In this document: piece after piece, positions 29,411-39,788 of the stretch
Layout: each line of letters starts with the position of its first letter
Position numbering within the stretch: the first letter of the stretch is position 1
Notes under the pieces: generated by a model
Seen by the model: only the letters and a program-made list of their open reading frames with translations
The model's database searches: none
Told to the model about the DNA's origin: nothing
Position numbers and translations under genes: made by a program
DNA from: Salisapilia sapeloensis
Taxonomy: Eukaryota > Oomycota > Peronosporomycetes > Peronosporales > Salisapiliaceae
Length of the DNA stretch: 43,089 nt
Direction: 5' to 3'
Assembly: GCA_023334545.1 (NCBI GenBank)
Contig: JAADVB010000166.1
Location: 1 to 43,089 of the forward strand

Positions 29411-31843
29411 ATGCCAGAATACGACCGGCAGCAATTCACCCTGCTTTCGGCCGCCGACGCCGAGGCCTTGAGAAATCGAGAAGGCCGACAAGCATCCGTA
29501 TCCTCTGCTCGGGTCCCGTCCTACGCCATGCGCCCTTCACAAACGGTCTTTGGCCGCGAGAGCAACGGAGATGACGCGTCCGAAGTCGCATCCTCCGTCC
29601 TCGATGGCAGCATCAATAGCAGCATTGCACCCACGGCGCGAACTAGACTTTCGGTTTCCCCCGATGGAACTGCGCCCACGGAAGACCGCTTTGAAACCGA
29701 TTGGGAAGGATACGTCTGGAAGCAAGGACATGTCGTTCGCTCTTGGCGGTATCGTTACGCCATCCTCTCTGGGACATTCTTTAGTTACTACGTGTCCAAG
29801 GAGGTTGCCATGGTTGACACGGAAAAGTACCGTGGCAGAGTCACTGTGACGGGAGCTCGACGCGACGAGCAGCGTCCGAGCGGCGTTCTACTCACAACAA
29901 CGATCGACAAAGTCTTTTCGGTTCAGGCGCGTACGCCGATCGAAGCCGAGATCTGGGTCCGCATGGTCCAAATGGCTGTGCAAGCATCTGGCGGACGGAA
30001 AGCTCCCGAAAGCATGGGCGCAACCGGCGCAACGAACGTCTTGAGCGGCAGTGATAACGCCACGAGAGACTCGGACCAGAGTCTGCCGTCGCAGATGAAC
30101 GCCATGGCATTATGCAGTACTGGCAGCTTAGTCTCGACGCCCGTGCGATCGTCTGGCGACTGGAAGACACGCAACCTGAATACTGTCAAGAACTTTTATA
30201 GCATCTGGGCGTCCCAATTCCTCGAACGCAGAGGTCCGGACGAGATCGCTGCGAACTTTATGACGCTCTTCCCATTGTGCTCGCCTGACATGGTCCTCAC
30301 GGTGCGATATCCGTGCGAGTTCCTTCCGTCGTCAGTCTTCCACGGCCGAGAAGGTATGGTCGATGTCGTCCTAAGTCTGTTGCGTTTCGTTCGCTTCCGT
30401 AAATTCCAAGTCTCTCGCTACCTCAGCACGAAGCACCCGAACGTCTTACAGGTACTTGCCACCGGAAAGCTTTGGAACAATGCGTTGCAAGAAGAATTTG
30501 TGTTTAATACGCGCGACGAATTGACGCTAAGTCCCGGCGGACGAGTGCTCAGTATGCAGATGCAGATCGACGTAGACTTTGCCGCATTCCAGTTGAGTGA
30601 AAGCGAGAAGAAGGCGATTAAAAACGACCGTGCGTTCCAAGCATCGACGTCCAAGCGTGTGCTAAGTTTATCCATCCAACACTTCCACGTGACAAGAGTG
30701 CTCGGCAAAGGCACGTTTGGAACAGTCGTATTGGCCGAGAGACGTAACACGGCCGAAGTGTTTGCACTCAAGATCTTGGAGAAAGGATCCATGTCCAACT
30801 ACGACAAACTCCGGACGAAGACTGAGATGAAGATCCTGCGTGACCTCCATCATCCGTTTATTGCTCCCTTAAAATTCGCTTTCCAAAGCCCATCTAGAGT
30901 CTTCCTAGGCATGGAGTACTACCCTGGCGGTAGTCTCTACACTCACATGAACAAGTTTTCGAACGACAAGGAGCATCGAGTGAAGATCGCTCTCGACATT
31001 GAACGCGTACGCTTCTACACTGCGCAGATCGTACTCGCTCTCTGCCACTTACACGCATGCGACATCGTCTATCGTGACTTGAAACCAGATAACATCATGA
31101 TCGACTACGAAGGCAACATTGCTCTCGTCGACTTTGGTCTCTCCAAGACCAGTGTCGGGCAGATGACAGGCGCACGTACGATGGCTGGGTCTCCTGCATA
31201 CACTGCACCCGAGCTGTTGAAACCCAAGAGGTCTCGAGACTATGGCAAAGCCGTCGATTGGTGGTGCCTCGGCATCCTCATCTACGAGATGCTCCTGGCA
31301 AAACGTCCATTTCATCATTTGAATGTGTCGGTATTGTACAAATTGATTGAAAAGGATCCGGTCAAGTTCCCGAGCAAATGCGGCATCCCGTCCGAGGCAC
31401 GGCATTTGATCCTCGGGTTGTTGGAGAAAGACCCCAACAAGCGTCTTGGCGCAAAACACGCGAGCGACTTGCTTACCCATCCGTTCTTCAAGGACGTCAA
31501 GTGGGATCAAGTGCTCAAGAAGAAGTTGACACCGCCATGGACACCTCAGATCCTTTCGATTGAAGAGGAACGCTTGAAGGCACCTGAAGTCAATTATGAC
31601 AAGTACCTTGCGTCGAACACGTACTCTGCTGGTAGTTTCTTCACAATGCTGTTTCCATGGAAGAACCCGTACAATGCTCGTGGTCGGAGGAAAATGGAAC
31701 GTGATGCGGACGGATTTGACAAGTTTAGTTACGTGAGTGACACGACGAATTCATTTTTGGTGGATGAAGATGAGATGCTTGATTCTGCTTTCACTGGAAG
31801 AAGATCCATTCAAATGCAGACGCTGACGGGGGAAGCGACATAG
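29411..31843 (+). CDS. PH-domain AGC-family protein kinase (Akt-like)
   Basis: A single-exon, 810-residue Ser/Thr kinase. A PH domain (about 96-195, WEGYVWKQGHVVRSWRYRYA) should bind phosphoinositides. A middle domain (about 254-392) has the pattern of an NTF2/SnoaL-like fold. The kinase domain (about 424-693) is complete: GKGTFG loop 432-437, K454, E472, YRDLKPDN with D556, and DFG D574. T590 of TMAGSPAYTAPE is at the PDK1 activation-loop position. The AGC tail ends with the hydrophobic motif F769-DKF-S773-Y. The order PH-kinase-hydrophobic motif is Akt-like; the inserted middle domain is not. It probably acts in membrane phosphoinositide signalling. Confidence 0.9.
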   Translation: MPEYDRQQFTLLSAADAEALRNREGRQASVSSARVPSYAMRPSQTVFGRESNGDDASEVASSVLDGSINSSIAPTARTRLSVSPDGTAPTEDRFETDWEGYVWKQGHVVRSWRYRYAILSGTFFSYYVSKEVAMVDTEKYRGRVTVTGARRDEQRPSGVLLTTTIDKVFSVQARTPIEAEIWVRMVQMAVQASGGRKAPESMGATGATNVLSGSDNATRDSDQSLPSQMNAMALCSTGSLVSTPVRSSGDWKTRNLNTVKNFYSIWASQFLERRGPDEIAANFMTLFPLCSPDMVLTVRYPCEFLPSSVFHGREGMVDVVLSLLRFVRFRKFQVSRYLSTKHPNVLQVLATGKLWNNALQEEFVFNTRDELTLSPGGRVLSMQMQIDVDFAAFQLSESEKKAIKNDRAFQASTSKRVLSLSIQHFHVTRVLGKGTFGTVVLAERRNTAEVFALKILEKGSMSNYDKLRTKTEMKILRDLHHPFIAPLKFAFQSPSRVFLGMEYYPGGSLYTHMNKFSNDKEHRVKIALDIERVRFYTAQIVLALCHLHACDIVYRDLKPDNIMIDYEGNIALVDFGLSKTSVGQMTGARTMAGSPAYTAPELLKPKRSRDYGKAVDWWCLGILIYEMLLAKRPFHHLNVSVLYKLIEKDPVKFPSKCGIPSEARHLILGLLEKDPNKRLGAKHASDLLTHPFFKDVKWDQVLKKKLTPPWTPQILSIEEERLKAPEVNYDKYLASNTYSAGSFFTMLFPWKNPYNARGRRKMERDADGFDKFSYVSDTTNSFLVDEDEMLDSAFTGRRSIQMQTLTGEAT

Positions 31844-31932
31844 TGATTTACACTGCGATTGCACATTTTACTTTGCATGTCTTTCAATTCAATTTCTTTT
31901 GATAAAATGCAACATGCTTTGACTTTTACATC

Positions 31933-34300
31933 TTACGAGTTCATGTCCGAAAGACAAGCAACCGCAGCGTTTCGACCACATGCGCCCATCACACCTCCGC
32001 CTGGGTGCGTTGACGCCGACGCCAAGTAGAGGTTCGAGATCGGAGACCGGTAGGACGAGTACCCGGGCATTGGTCGCATCCAGAAGAGCTGGGCAGGTGC
32101 AAGTTAGTCGCAGGTGTCGACGGAAGAGAAGATGAAGCTACCTGGTCGAGACCCAGAGCACCATGAAAGATGTTTCCTTTTGGTAGAGAAAAGATACGCT
32201 CTAGATCCGGCGGCTGAGGGCACACAGCATCAGTAGAGAGGATGTGACACGATTGAGGTGCTACTCTACCGTGAGCATGTCGATGCCGATGATGGATTCC
32301 TTGAAGCCTGGCGCGTACTCTTCGATGACCGAGAAAACAGTGTCTGCAAATGCTGCGCGGTAATTGTCATCGGACCAGCTTCCATTCTAGGTCCAAAGGT
32401 AGTGAGCACTGGATGAATAGTATGGTAAATCAGCATACTTTCGGCGCGTACGGAGTATACTGGACGAACAAGAGCGCAATGTGTTTGCCTATCGAGACGA
32501 TGGTTATCTTCAGATGGCATGGAACAGTCACAAAGAGAATTGACCTGGTGGGGCGATAGAGCTATCAAGAGACGTCGGGATATTCATCTCGATCACTGGA
32601 CGATGAGAAGGGTGTCCTTGTTGGGCATCTCCAAACGCAACTTCAATCTGGCCCATGGTATCCTCAAAGTGCGTTGTTCCACGATGATGTGGCATCGGCT
32701 TTCCACTCGGATCATTTGGCAGACACGTAAAGTTCGGCAGTCGATCCAACGCCACATTGATCTACTTGTATCTGTACAATATTGCGAATGGCGTTTATCA
32801 AGGTTTCTAAACATACTTTTGTGGAAGTCGATTCTTCATCCCAACCTCTTGAGAAGTGATCGACAACATCTTGTGGTAACTTATCTTTTCCCACGAGATC
32901 CAGTAGCGTCGTGGATGTGCTAGCTCCTGACAGCACCACTTGGCTATAGATCGTCTCTCCACTTTCAAGTGTCACGCCAACAGCAGTGTCTTCGTCGACT
33001 AGAATACTCCCGACCTTGGCTTCCGTACAAATCTTTACATCGAAAGACCTGGCAGCACTCGCCAGTGCATTCGACACAGCACCCATACCACCTTCCACAT
33101 GTCCCCACGTACCTTTGATACCGTCTACTTCTCCCATCACATGATGAAACAAAATGTACCCAGACCCTGGTGTAGACGGCGACACCTTTATCATTAAATT
33201 AGACTTCAGCAAGGTAAAGAGTAATTACGAGTGTGCTTTAGTATACTTTTGCTCCGATAATAGCATCCGTTGCTAGTGTAGCCTTCAGAATATCCGACTC
33301 AAACCACTTGTCCAGGATTTTTGACGCTGGCGCAGTCATAAAGTCAAGAAATGTCGTGATATCTGGACCCAGCTTGGATACTCGAAAGCCAAAGGACCCG
33401 ACAGAACGTAGTGCTTCCATTCGATCACTATGCATGCATGAAGACAAGTTGAATGGTATCTTAAAGACAGCTCTAGTACCGGTAGGATGAAGAGGTATTC
33501 AGAATCGTACGAAGGTCAGGAGGAGGCTAATAGCGAACAATGAGCAATCGTCAATAAAATGAAGACGGACATACTTGGTCAAGCAACGGCGTGAAGAAGT
33601 CGACCATTTTCTATACGAAACGATCATGAGGCTCTACATATGTCAATCCAAATGGACAGTAGACTACTTCCAGCGTCTCAGTGTATCTTGGAAACGCTTC
33701 TGCATCCGCTTGAGAGAATTGTGCTAGCAGCATACGTCAATTCAATAGTATCCAACACAAGTCAACATGATTCTACCAATGCTCTCTTGAGTCGTCTTTA
33801 TATCTCCATGTAGCAACAGACTCTTTCCTTCCAACGTAGGCGTGAAGGAGGATGGATCTCGAGGAAACACTACTCGACATGCCTTTTAAGACTATTATAT
33901 GTAATTTATAATAGCTAGGATGTAAAAGACCTCTTAAGCCGTGCTGGCGTAGATCCAAGTCCTCGATAATTTGTGGTCGAAAGAGAGAGAACACGTACGA
34001 GGCACGAGAGAAGTGGTAATTTGGGAAAATCTCCTCTGTAACTGCAGCTCCCCCAACAATATGTCGGCGTTCCAGCACACATACTTTCTTCCCAGCCTAT
34101 CTTTCCAAGTTTATCGAATAGAAGGATCAAGAAATATTCTCCCAAGACCTTGGCCAAGTAGGCAGCAGCGACCAATCCATTATGACCTCCACCAACGACT
34201 ATAGCATCCCTGCATCAAAATGATACTTTAGTCTATATCGCTTACTACTATACGGCATACGGACGCACCAAAAGTGCTTGGAGACACTCGAGAAGCTCAT
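31933..34300 (-). CDS. PYROXD2-type FAD-dependent oxidoreductase
   Basis: PYROXD2 and its relatives are FAD flavoproteins of the phytoene-desaturase-like superfamily, mitochondrial in animals. There are about a dozen short exons on the minus strand; the first two are complement of 34261-34300 and an exon beginning at 34209. Visible landmarks in order are the dinucleotide site [20 protein letters not shown], then [95 protein letters not shown] and the C-terminal [15 protein letters not shown] flavin motif before the stop at 31933. The central exon borders (about 32100-32800) were not fixed base by base. I saw no frame break in the exons I read. Confidence 0.82.
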
Positions 34301-34369
34301 CTTCGTATCGAAAAGTCTGATAATGGCGATCTTGAAAGGTCTTCGTCATTGAAGTTGGTCGACAAGGAA

Positions 34370-34840
34370 ATGGAGAGCTTTGAGGTGCAATTGATTCGGC
34401 GGCAGTGGGAAGGAGGACAAAATCGACTTCAAGCGTTGCGTTCTCCACTTCTATTACAGCTATCTAGTGACCAGATAAGACTTGTCACGAGCTTTCCTCG
34501 TGATCAATTGTGCCTACTTGAGCTACATGCGGACGAGATTGCTCAAGTACGAGTAAAGGGGAGACTCATGCAGTTCCGCACTACGAGCGATTCCATTTAT
34601 ATGTACCGGCATAGATAAGTCGTTCGTGACAATTAGCTTAACTGTTCCTATTCGAATAGTATTCGACTTGCAAGTACCTGCACTACGATGGCACTTGCCG
34701 AATCCATTCTACAGCTTTGGGGTACGTCCAACTACGCCAATCGCATACATATATCCCACTGATAATCAACCACCTGACAAGACATTGATCCTTTGATCGA
34801 ACAGTCGCTATCATCAACAGCAAGCGTCATGCAAACGTAG
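34370..34840 (+). CDS. Small hypothetical protein, three exons (117 residues)
   Basis: Model: 34370-34602, 34660-34721 and 34782-34840. All three phases agree and the stop is TAG. Donors are GTACCG and GTACGT. The protein looks ordered, with alternating strands (LLLQLSSDQIRLVTSF, CLLELHADEIAQVRVKG, LMQFRTTSDSIYIIRLAS) and a closing helix (ALAESILQLWDIDPLIEQSL). That beta-rich-then-helix pattern resembles a PH-like fold, such as the one in meiotic Rec114 proteins, but this is only a pattern guess. The frame is open upstream to 34274, overlapping the first exon of the oxidoreductase on the other strand. The ATG at 34370 avoids the overlap and starts at a well-formed helix. Confidence 0.5.
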
Positions 34841-34875
34841 TTAATTCTCTATTCTTCGCACGGCCTAGATACAAT

Positions 34876-36429
34876 CTAGGAGCTCTGCATGCAATGCACC
34901 ACTAGTCTCGACTTCACCATTTCCAGTATCTCCCCCATGACCCTACACTCCTCCTTGTCCTTACGAACTTGGGCTACACGCAGCATGACAGGCAAGTGCA
35001 TGATCGCGTCCTCTTCTTCCGCTGCCACTGTGTCCCCAAAGTTCACTTGGTGGTAGACATCCGCAGCCGTCCGATACTTTTCGTACACACCTCTGCTCTC
35101 TTCATCATCAAAGCCGTAGGTTGCCACCGTTCGGTGCTGCAATTCGCCACTACCACCACCAACGCCAGCGTCCAACGCGCCATTCTCCACGCACATCTTT
35201 TCATGCGCAGTCCGAATCCGCTCTTCCTCGACACCAAAGGCTAGTGCCAGCATGAGAAAAACAGAATACTTGCGCTTAAGATGATCGAGGAAGAAATGCA
35301 GGACGTCAGTGTCCAAAGGCTTTGCATAGCTGCTTCCACCCGTCTCTTCCCGATGGCTATTCGCAGCGAAGAGTTCGTGGACTCGACTAACCTTTTCATA
35401 GACTAGTAACGCCATGTCTGGACTCGTGACTTTCTCCACCAGTCGCTCCATCGCTACAAGTCGACGTAGCTCGGACTCGATTTTCTTCCGATCGTCAGTT
35501 AAAACTCGATTGCACCACACTTCACTCTGATGCAGCGTGACTTTCGAGTCTTGGCCTGGAGACACGTACGAGAGTTCATCCTGATTATCTCTTTCCTGCT
35601 TCCTGCGTTTCGATAAAAGGATGGAACGTATCGCTTTCGACCACAATTCGAATGAACTTTGACTAGCAGATGCGAAATCTAGTAGACACTGACTACTCGA
35701 ACTGGAAGAGGAGGTTACACTATCTTGGAAACTACTTGACTGGGGTTTGGATGGAGATACTTGTAATTCTTGATCTAGCCACTAGGAAAGGTGTTAATGA
35801 TTGCTTCGTATATCTTCAAAATCGATGTCTACATGGTCTAAATCGTCTGCTTCGAGGAGTCGGCGACGAAATAACCGGGTGGAGTTGTTACCATACACTT
35901 CGACGGACATGTCGCTCATCGTCGTCGACGCTCGTAACTCGATGACCTTGGCAGACGTTACCAAGCGATTCTGTTACTAGAAACTAGCGTACGTACTCTA
36001 TCAGGTTGCAGACCTTGTTCCCATCTCTCTCGACTGGTAAATAGCAGAAGATGGTCTTGTTGAAGAGATGTAAAGTACGGAACCCAGTCGGTGAAGATGA
36101 GCATCGTTCGGGAACGAACAAGCAGCGTATCGTTCAGCGTGTCCTACTTTTATCGTAGTATGCATAGACTACTCAATACAGCGTAGTAGGCTGCGTACCT
36201 TGTAGACAAAGGCCGATTTGGCTCGACGAAGTGAGTTCGGTGACCACGGTGTCGACTGCTGACTCTCGTCGTGCACTATCGAAGCAGCACTACCATCATG
36301 CAGTAGCTCCAATTGCAGACCTCTGTCGCTTTGATTAGATTCAGGACTCAAGACTGCCTCATTAGTCAAATAGTCATCCTTGTGCAAGTAGTTCAGCTCC
36401 AACGCTTCTGCCTCCATGTCTATAATCAT
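34876..36429 (-). CDS. PH-domain protein with Ser-rich insert
   Basis: Exons are complement of 36199-36429, 35997-36143, 35833-35946 and 34876-35781. All are in frame, giving 465 residues. After an acidic N-terminus comes a PH-like domain. Its start includes a FTDWVPYFTSLQQ and HLLLFTSRERWEQGLQPDR core. An acidic/Ser-rich insert with a run of seven serines follows, and the closing strand and helix are QCLLDFASAS and SFELWSKAIRSILL. The C-terminal half is helical and charged (KKIESELRRLVAMERLVEKV, FFLDHLKRKYSVFLMLALAF). No enzyme domain was seen. PH domains usually target phosphoinositides or small GTPase complexes. Its true partner is unknown. Confidence 0.65.
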
Positions 36430-36675
36430 GCACTCGTACCGTGAAACGGATGCTCATATAAAGAGCTTTTAAGGTGCCCTATCGCCCTCTTTTTGGCATT
36501 CTATACCCACGTTGGGTAGTATAAAACTTGTCTACTAGACATCCGGACACTATCTAAGCAACCTCAAGTTGGCATCTTGCTCTCCTTCCGGCGTCGACCT
36601 TGTTACGTATATTTCTTCTTCTATAAAAGCATGGAGTGGAGAGGTCGGCAGCAATCTTCTCCTACAGGTGGAGCC

Positions 36676-38524
36676 ATGCAGCGTATTCCGTCCTTCCCTC
36701 CTAGCTTTCGCCTCGGTCCGTTCCAACGACCTCGATCGGTCTCTCAAGAGCTCGCGAATCTCCTTATCCACCCTTCAAATCGCGAAACGAAGAATAACGA
36801 AGCGAGTGTACTCTCTTATTAGCCCATATACTGTCATGGTGAGTTGGTACTAGCGAATGCATTGTAGAATTTCCAAGAGGACTTTAGTCTGTACCAGATC
36901 ATCACACCGACACCACAAGTCACTCGGAAAACAAAGATCGTATGTGCCATCGGACCCTCTTCCTGGTCGAAAGAAATGCTCGGTAGGACGTCTATAGACT
37001 TTAAACTTGCATGCCATCCTCATTATAGTCATAGGTGAGTTACTGGATGCTGGCATGAACGTCGCTCGACTCAATTTCTCCCACGGTGATCACGACCTGC
37101 ATCAACGTAGTCTACGCAACCTCCGTCGAGCCATCATGGAACGACCTGGATGCCACTGTGCCGTCCTACTAGATACAAAAGGTCCTGAAATCCGAACGGG
37201 TATCTTGAAAGACCACGAGCCGATCCAACTTCGTGTACTCTCCTCTTTCCATCCCATACCTCCTTCTCCTCATATATTCTTGTAGGCTGGACAGACACTA
37301 GTGATCGATACAGATTACTCCATCGAAGGAGACAGCTCTCATATCGCTTGCTCCTACCCTCAGCTACCAACCTCCGTCTCTCCAGGGATGAAAATCCTGT
37401 GTGACGACGGCAGTCTCACCATGACAGTCCTCCAGTGTGACGAAACATCCATCACCGTATCTGTCCTCAACTCCCACATCTTAGAAGAGAAGAAAAACAT
37501 GAATTTACCTGGTGCATCCATCCAAATCCCCGGGATCACCTCGAAAGACGAAAACGATTTGCTCCATTTCGCCATCCCACAGGCCGTAGACATTGTCTCT
37601 GGGTCCTTTGTCCGTTCCGCTGCCAACGTCCAAGCGATTAAAGACTGTCTAGGCGCTAAAGGCAGACACATTCGTGTGCATGCAAAGATCGAGAGTGTAG
37701 AAGCTTTGAGGAACATTGACGGGATTCTAAAAGTCGCCGACGGAGTGCACGTGAGTCGAGGTGACCTCGGCATGGAGCTGAACCCGGAACAAGTCTTCTT
37801 GGCGCAGAAAATGATCATCCGAAAGGCGAATCTCGCCGGCATCCCCGTCGTAACATCCACGCAGATGCTGCAGTCCATGACGCAGAGCCCTTCACCAAGC
37901 AACGCAGAGTGTACGGACGTCGCGAACGCCGTGTTGGACGGCACAGACGCTGTCATGCTCTCGGCAGAGACGGCCAAGGGCAAGTACCCGACGGAAGCGG
38001 TGCAGACGATGCATCGTATCTGCGTCGAAGCCGAGCGGACAGTCGACTACAGCGAGCTCTATCGTGCCACGACGATGGCAGTGGACAAGCCGCTGAGCAT
38101 GGGCGAGTCGGTGGCCGCCGCTGCCGCAGAAATCGCCCTGGACGTCCGCGCGCCGCTCATCATCTCGTTCACCGAGACAGGACAGAGCACTCGGTTGCTG
38201 GCCAAGTACAGACCAGAGGCACACATCCTAGCTGTCACGGCCTCAAGCTCGACGGCGAGGCAGCTCACAGGCGTATCTCGTAGTGTCAATGCATTGCTAG
38301 TAGAGTCTATGGTTGGAGTTGAAAGCTTGACGATTAAAGCCCTGGCTTTTGGGAAAGAAAGAGGATGGGCTTGCAATGGGGATGCCGTCGTCTTGACACA
38401 TGGACTGCAGGACGCCGTGTCTGGGCGTACGAATGTCGTCAAAGTGATTGAAGTCGTGGCCCAAGGCTTTGCCAGTCCAACGTTCCGATTTCATGGACTT
38501 CGTGTTCCATCCATCTACTCATGA
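36676..38524 (+). CDS. Pyruvate kinase
   Basis: It converts phosphoenolpyruvate and ADP to pyruvate and ATP, the last glycolytic step. Exons are 36676-36807, 36868-36982, 37035-37234 and 37286-38524, all in frame, giving 561 residues. Landmarks in order are [39 protein letters not shown], a B domain, IHVHAKIES-type segment ([14 protein letters not shown], with the catalytic lysine), [40 protein letters not shown] and the C domain. The first 44 residues, encoded mainly by exon 1, are Arg/Pro/Ser-rich at the very start ([18 protein letters not shown]) and could be an organelle-targeting sequence. The frame is open 33 codons further upstream. The next gene is also glycolysis-related and in the same direction. 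Confidence 0.93.
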
Positions 38525-38636
38525 TAATAGTTGTAGATAAGTGCCAAGTACATACTCGTATCCTTGAAGTGGTCCGTAGATCTTCAACTTGTGATTGTCC
38601 AGTTGTGCATTCCGACGTGATTTGGACAGAATAGAG

Positions 38637-39755
38637 ATGCATCTTTGGCTGCGTACGACCATACCTCTAGCCGTACTCTTTGGTATCTACTTTGAGAAGT
38701 GGAGGAGGAGAAAAGTATGTGATTGTGAAGACGGAGAGTGCTGTAAATCGTTCCAGAGAGAAGACCGGTATAAACTCCCTCACGCTCATATCACGCACTG
38801 GTCTCCACGTCCGTCGTGCGATCCTAAATGGGATCGACTAGCTCCGACGCAGGCTGGGGAAGGGAGACTTATCCTTATTCGACACGGACAAAGCGTCTGG
38901 AACCGGAAACCGAATCAACCGAACGCATTGTGGAGATATGCCGGGTCGATCGACATTCCACTGAGCGACCAAGGTATCCAAGAAGCTTTTGACGCCGGTA
39001 AAAGATTGTCGAAAATACCGGTAGACGTCGTCTTTTGCTCCCAAATGGATCGAGCTAGAGCGACGGTGAGTCTAGCGCTAAGTGTCCATGAAAGTGGGAA
39101 GACCCCTGTCGTGGAACATAACTCGCCGCTCGACTTTCCATCCTTTGAAGGTGTCAACGATCAAGATCCATACCAATTCGTACGTCTATACGCCACCTAC
39201 GTCTCAATTATGGCTAAGGAATGCAAGGTAGATTGTGCCCATGTACGTGACACCGACACTCAACGAGCGCAATTTTGGCGACTTACAGGTACTCGACTCC
39301 TACTGCATGCAGCTCAAATACGAAATTAATCATCGTAGGGCGTTCCGAGTACACATCACACCGATTTTCTGTCTTCAGAAGAGCTTCGACGTGTCCGCAA
39401 CGATTTTAATATGAAATTCCCAGGCCAACGCGGTGAGTCCTGTGCCGACGTCCACCAGCGTGTGATCTCGTTCTTTGAATCGTTCATCCTACCTCACTTA
39501 AATGCAGGACGAAGTGTCCTCTTGTCGACCCATGGCTTTGTTATGCGGACGCTCATCAAGTATCTAGACGACATGAGTGAAGAAGAGTTCAATGCCCAGA
39601 TGCAGTTAGAAAAGTCTGCTCCGGACCAGTGCAAACTGCTCGCAGCCACAGGTGTGCCGATGATCTTCCACTTCCGAGACGGTAAAGCATACAAGAAAGC
39701 GCCGACTCGGAAAGAACGAGCGGATAGTCTCAGTCGATCGAGTGCGCCATACTAA
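38637..39755 (+). CDS. Membrane-anchored phosphoglycerate-mutase-like protein
   Basis: This is a histidine-phosphatase superfamily protein close to cofactor-dependent phosphoglycerate mutase, which interconverts 3- and 2-phosphoglycerate. Exons are 38637-39179, 39232-39288 and 39339-39755, giving 338 residues. Active-site parts are present: LIRHGQSVWN (R82, H83), PLSDQG, SQMDRARAT, the middle exon TLNERNFGDLQ (E193), and STHGFVMRTLIKYLDDMSEE (H265). Unlike ordinary mutases it begins with a hydrophobic segment (about 7-19) before a basic and Cys-rich stretch, so it is probably tethered to a membrane. It also carries an insertion (QLEKSAPDQCKLLAA) before the family's TGVP motif. It may be a mutase or a phosphatase. 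The upstream frame is open but has no earlier ATG. Confidence 0.85.
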
Positions 39756-39788
39756 ATGAAAAAGATTGGATTCCCTTTATCACGACGT

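Noticed and set aside
36836-36867. Pyruvate kinase start as a lone ATG exon at 36836 followed by a 29-nt intron
   Set aside because: The intron would be too short. A 60-nt intron from 36808 with donor GTACTC joins a longer first exon in frame.
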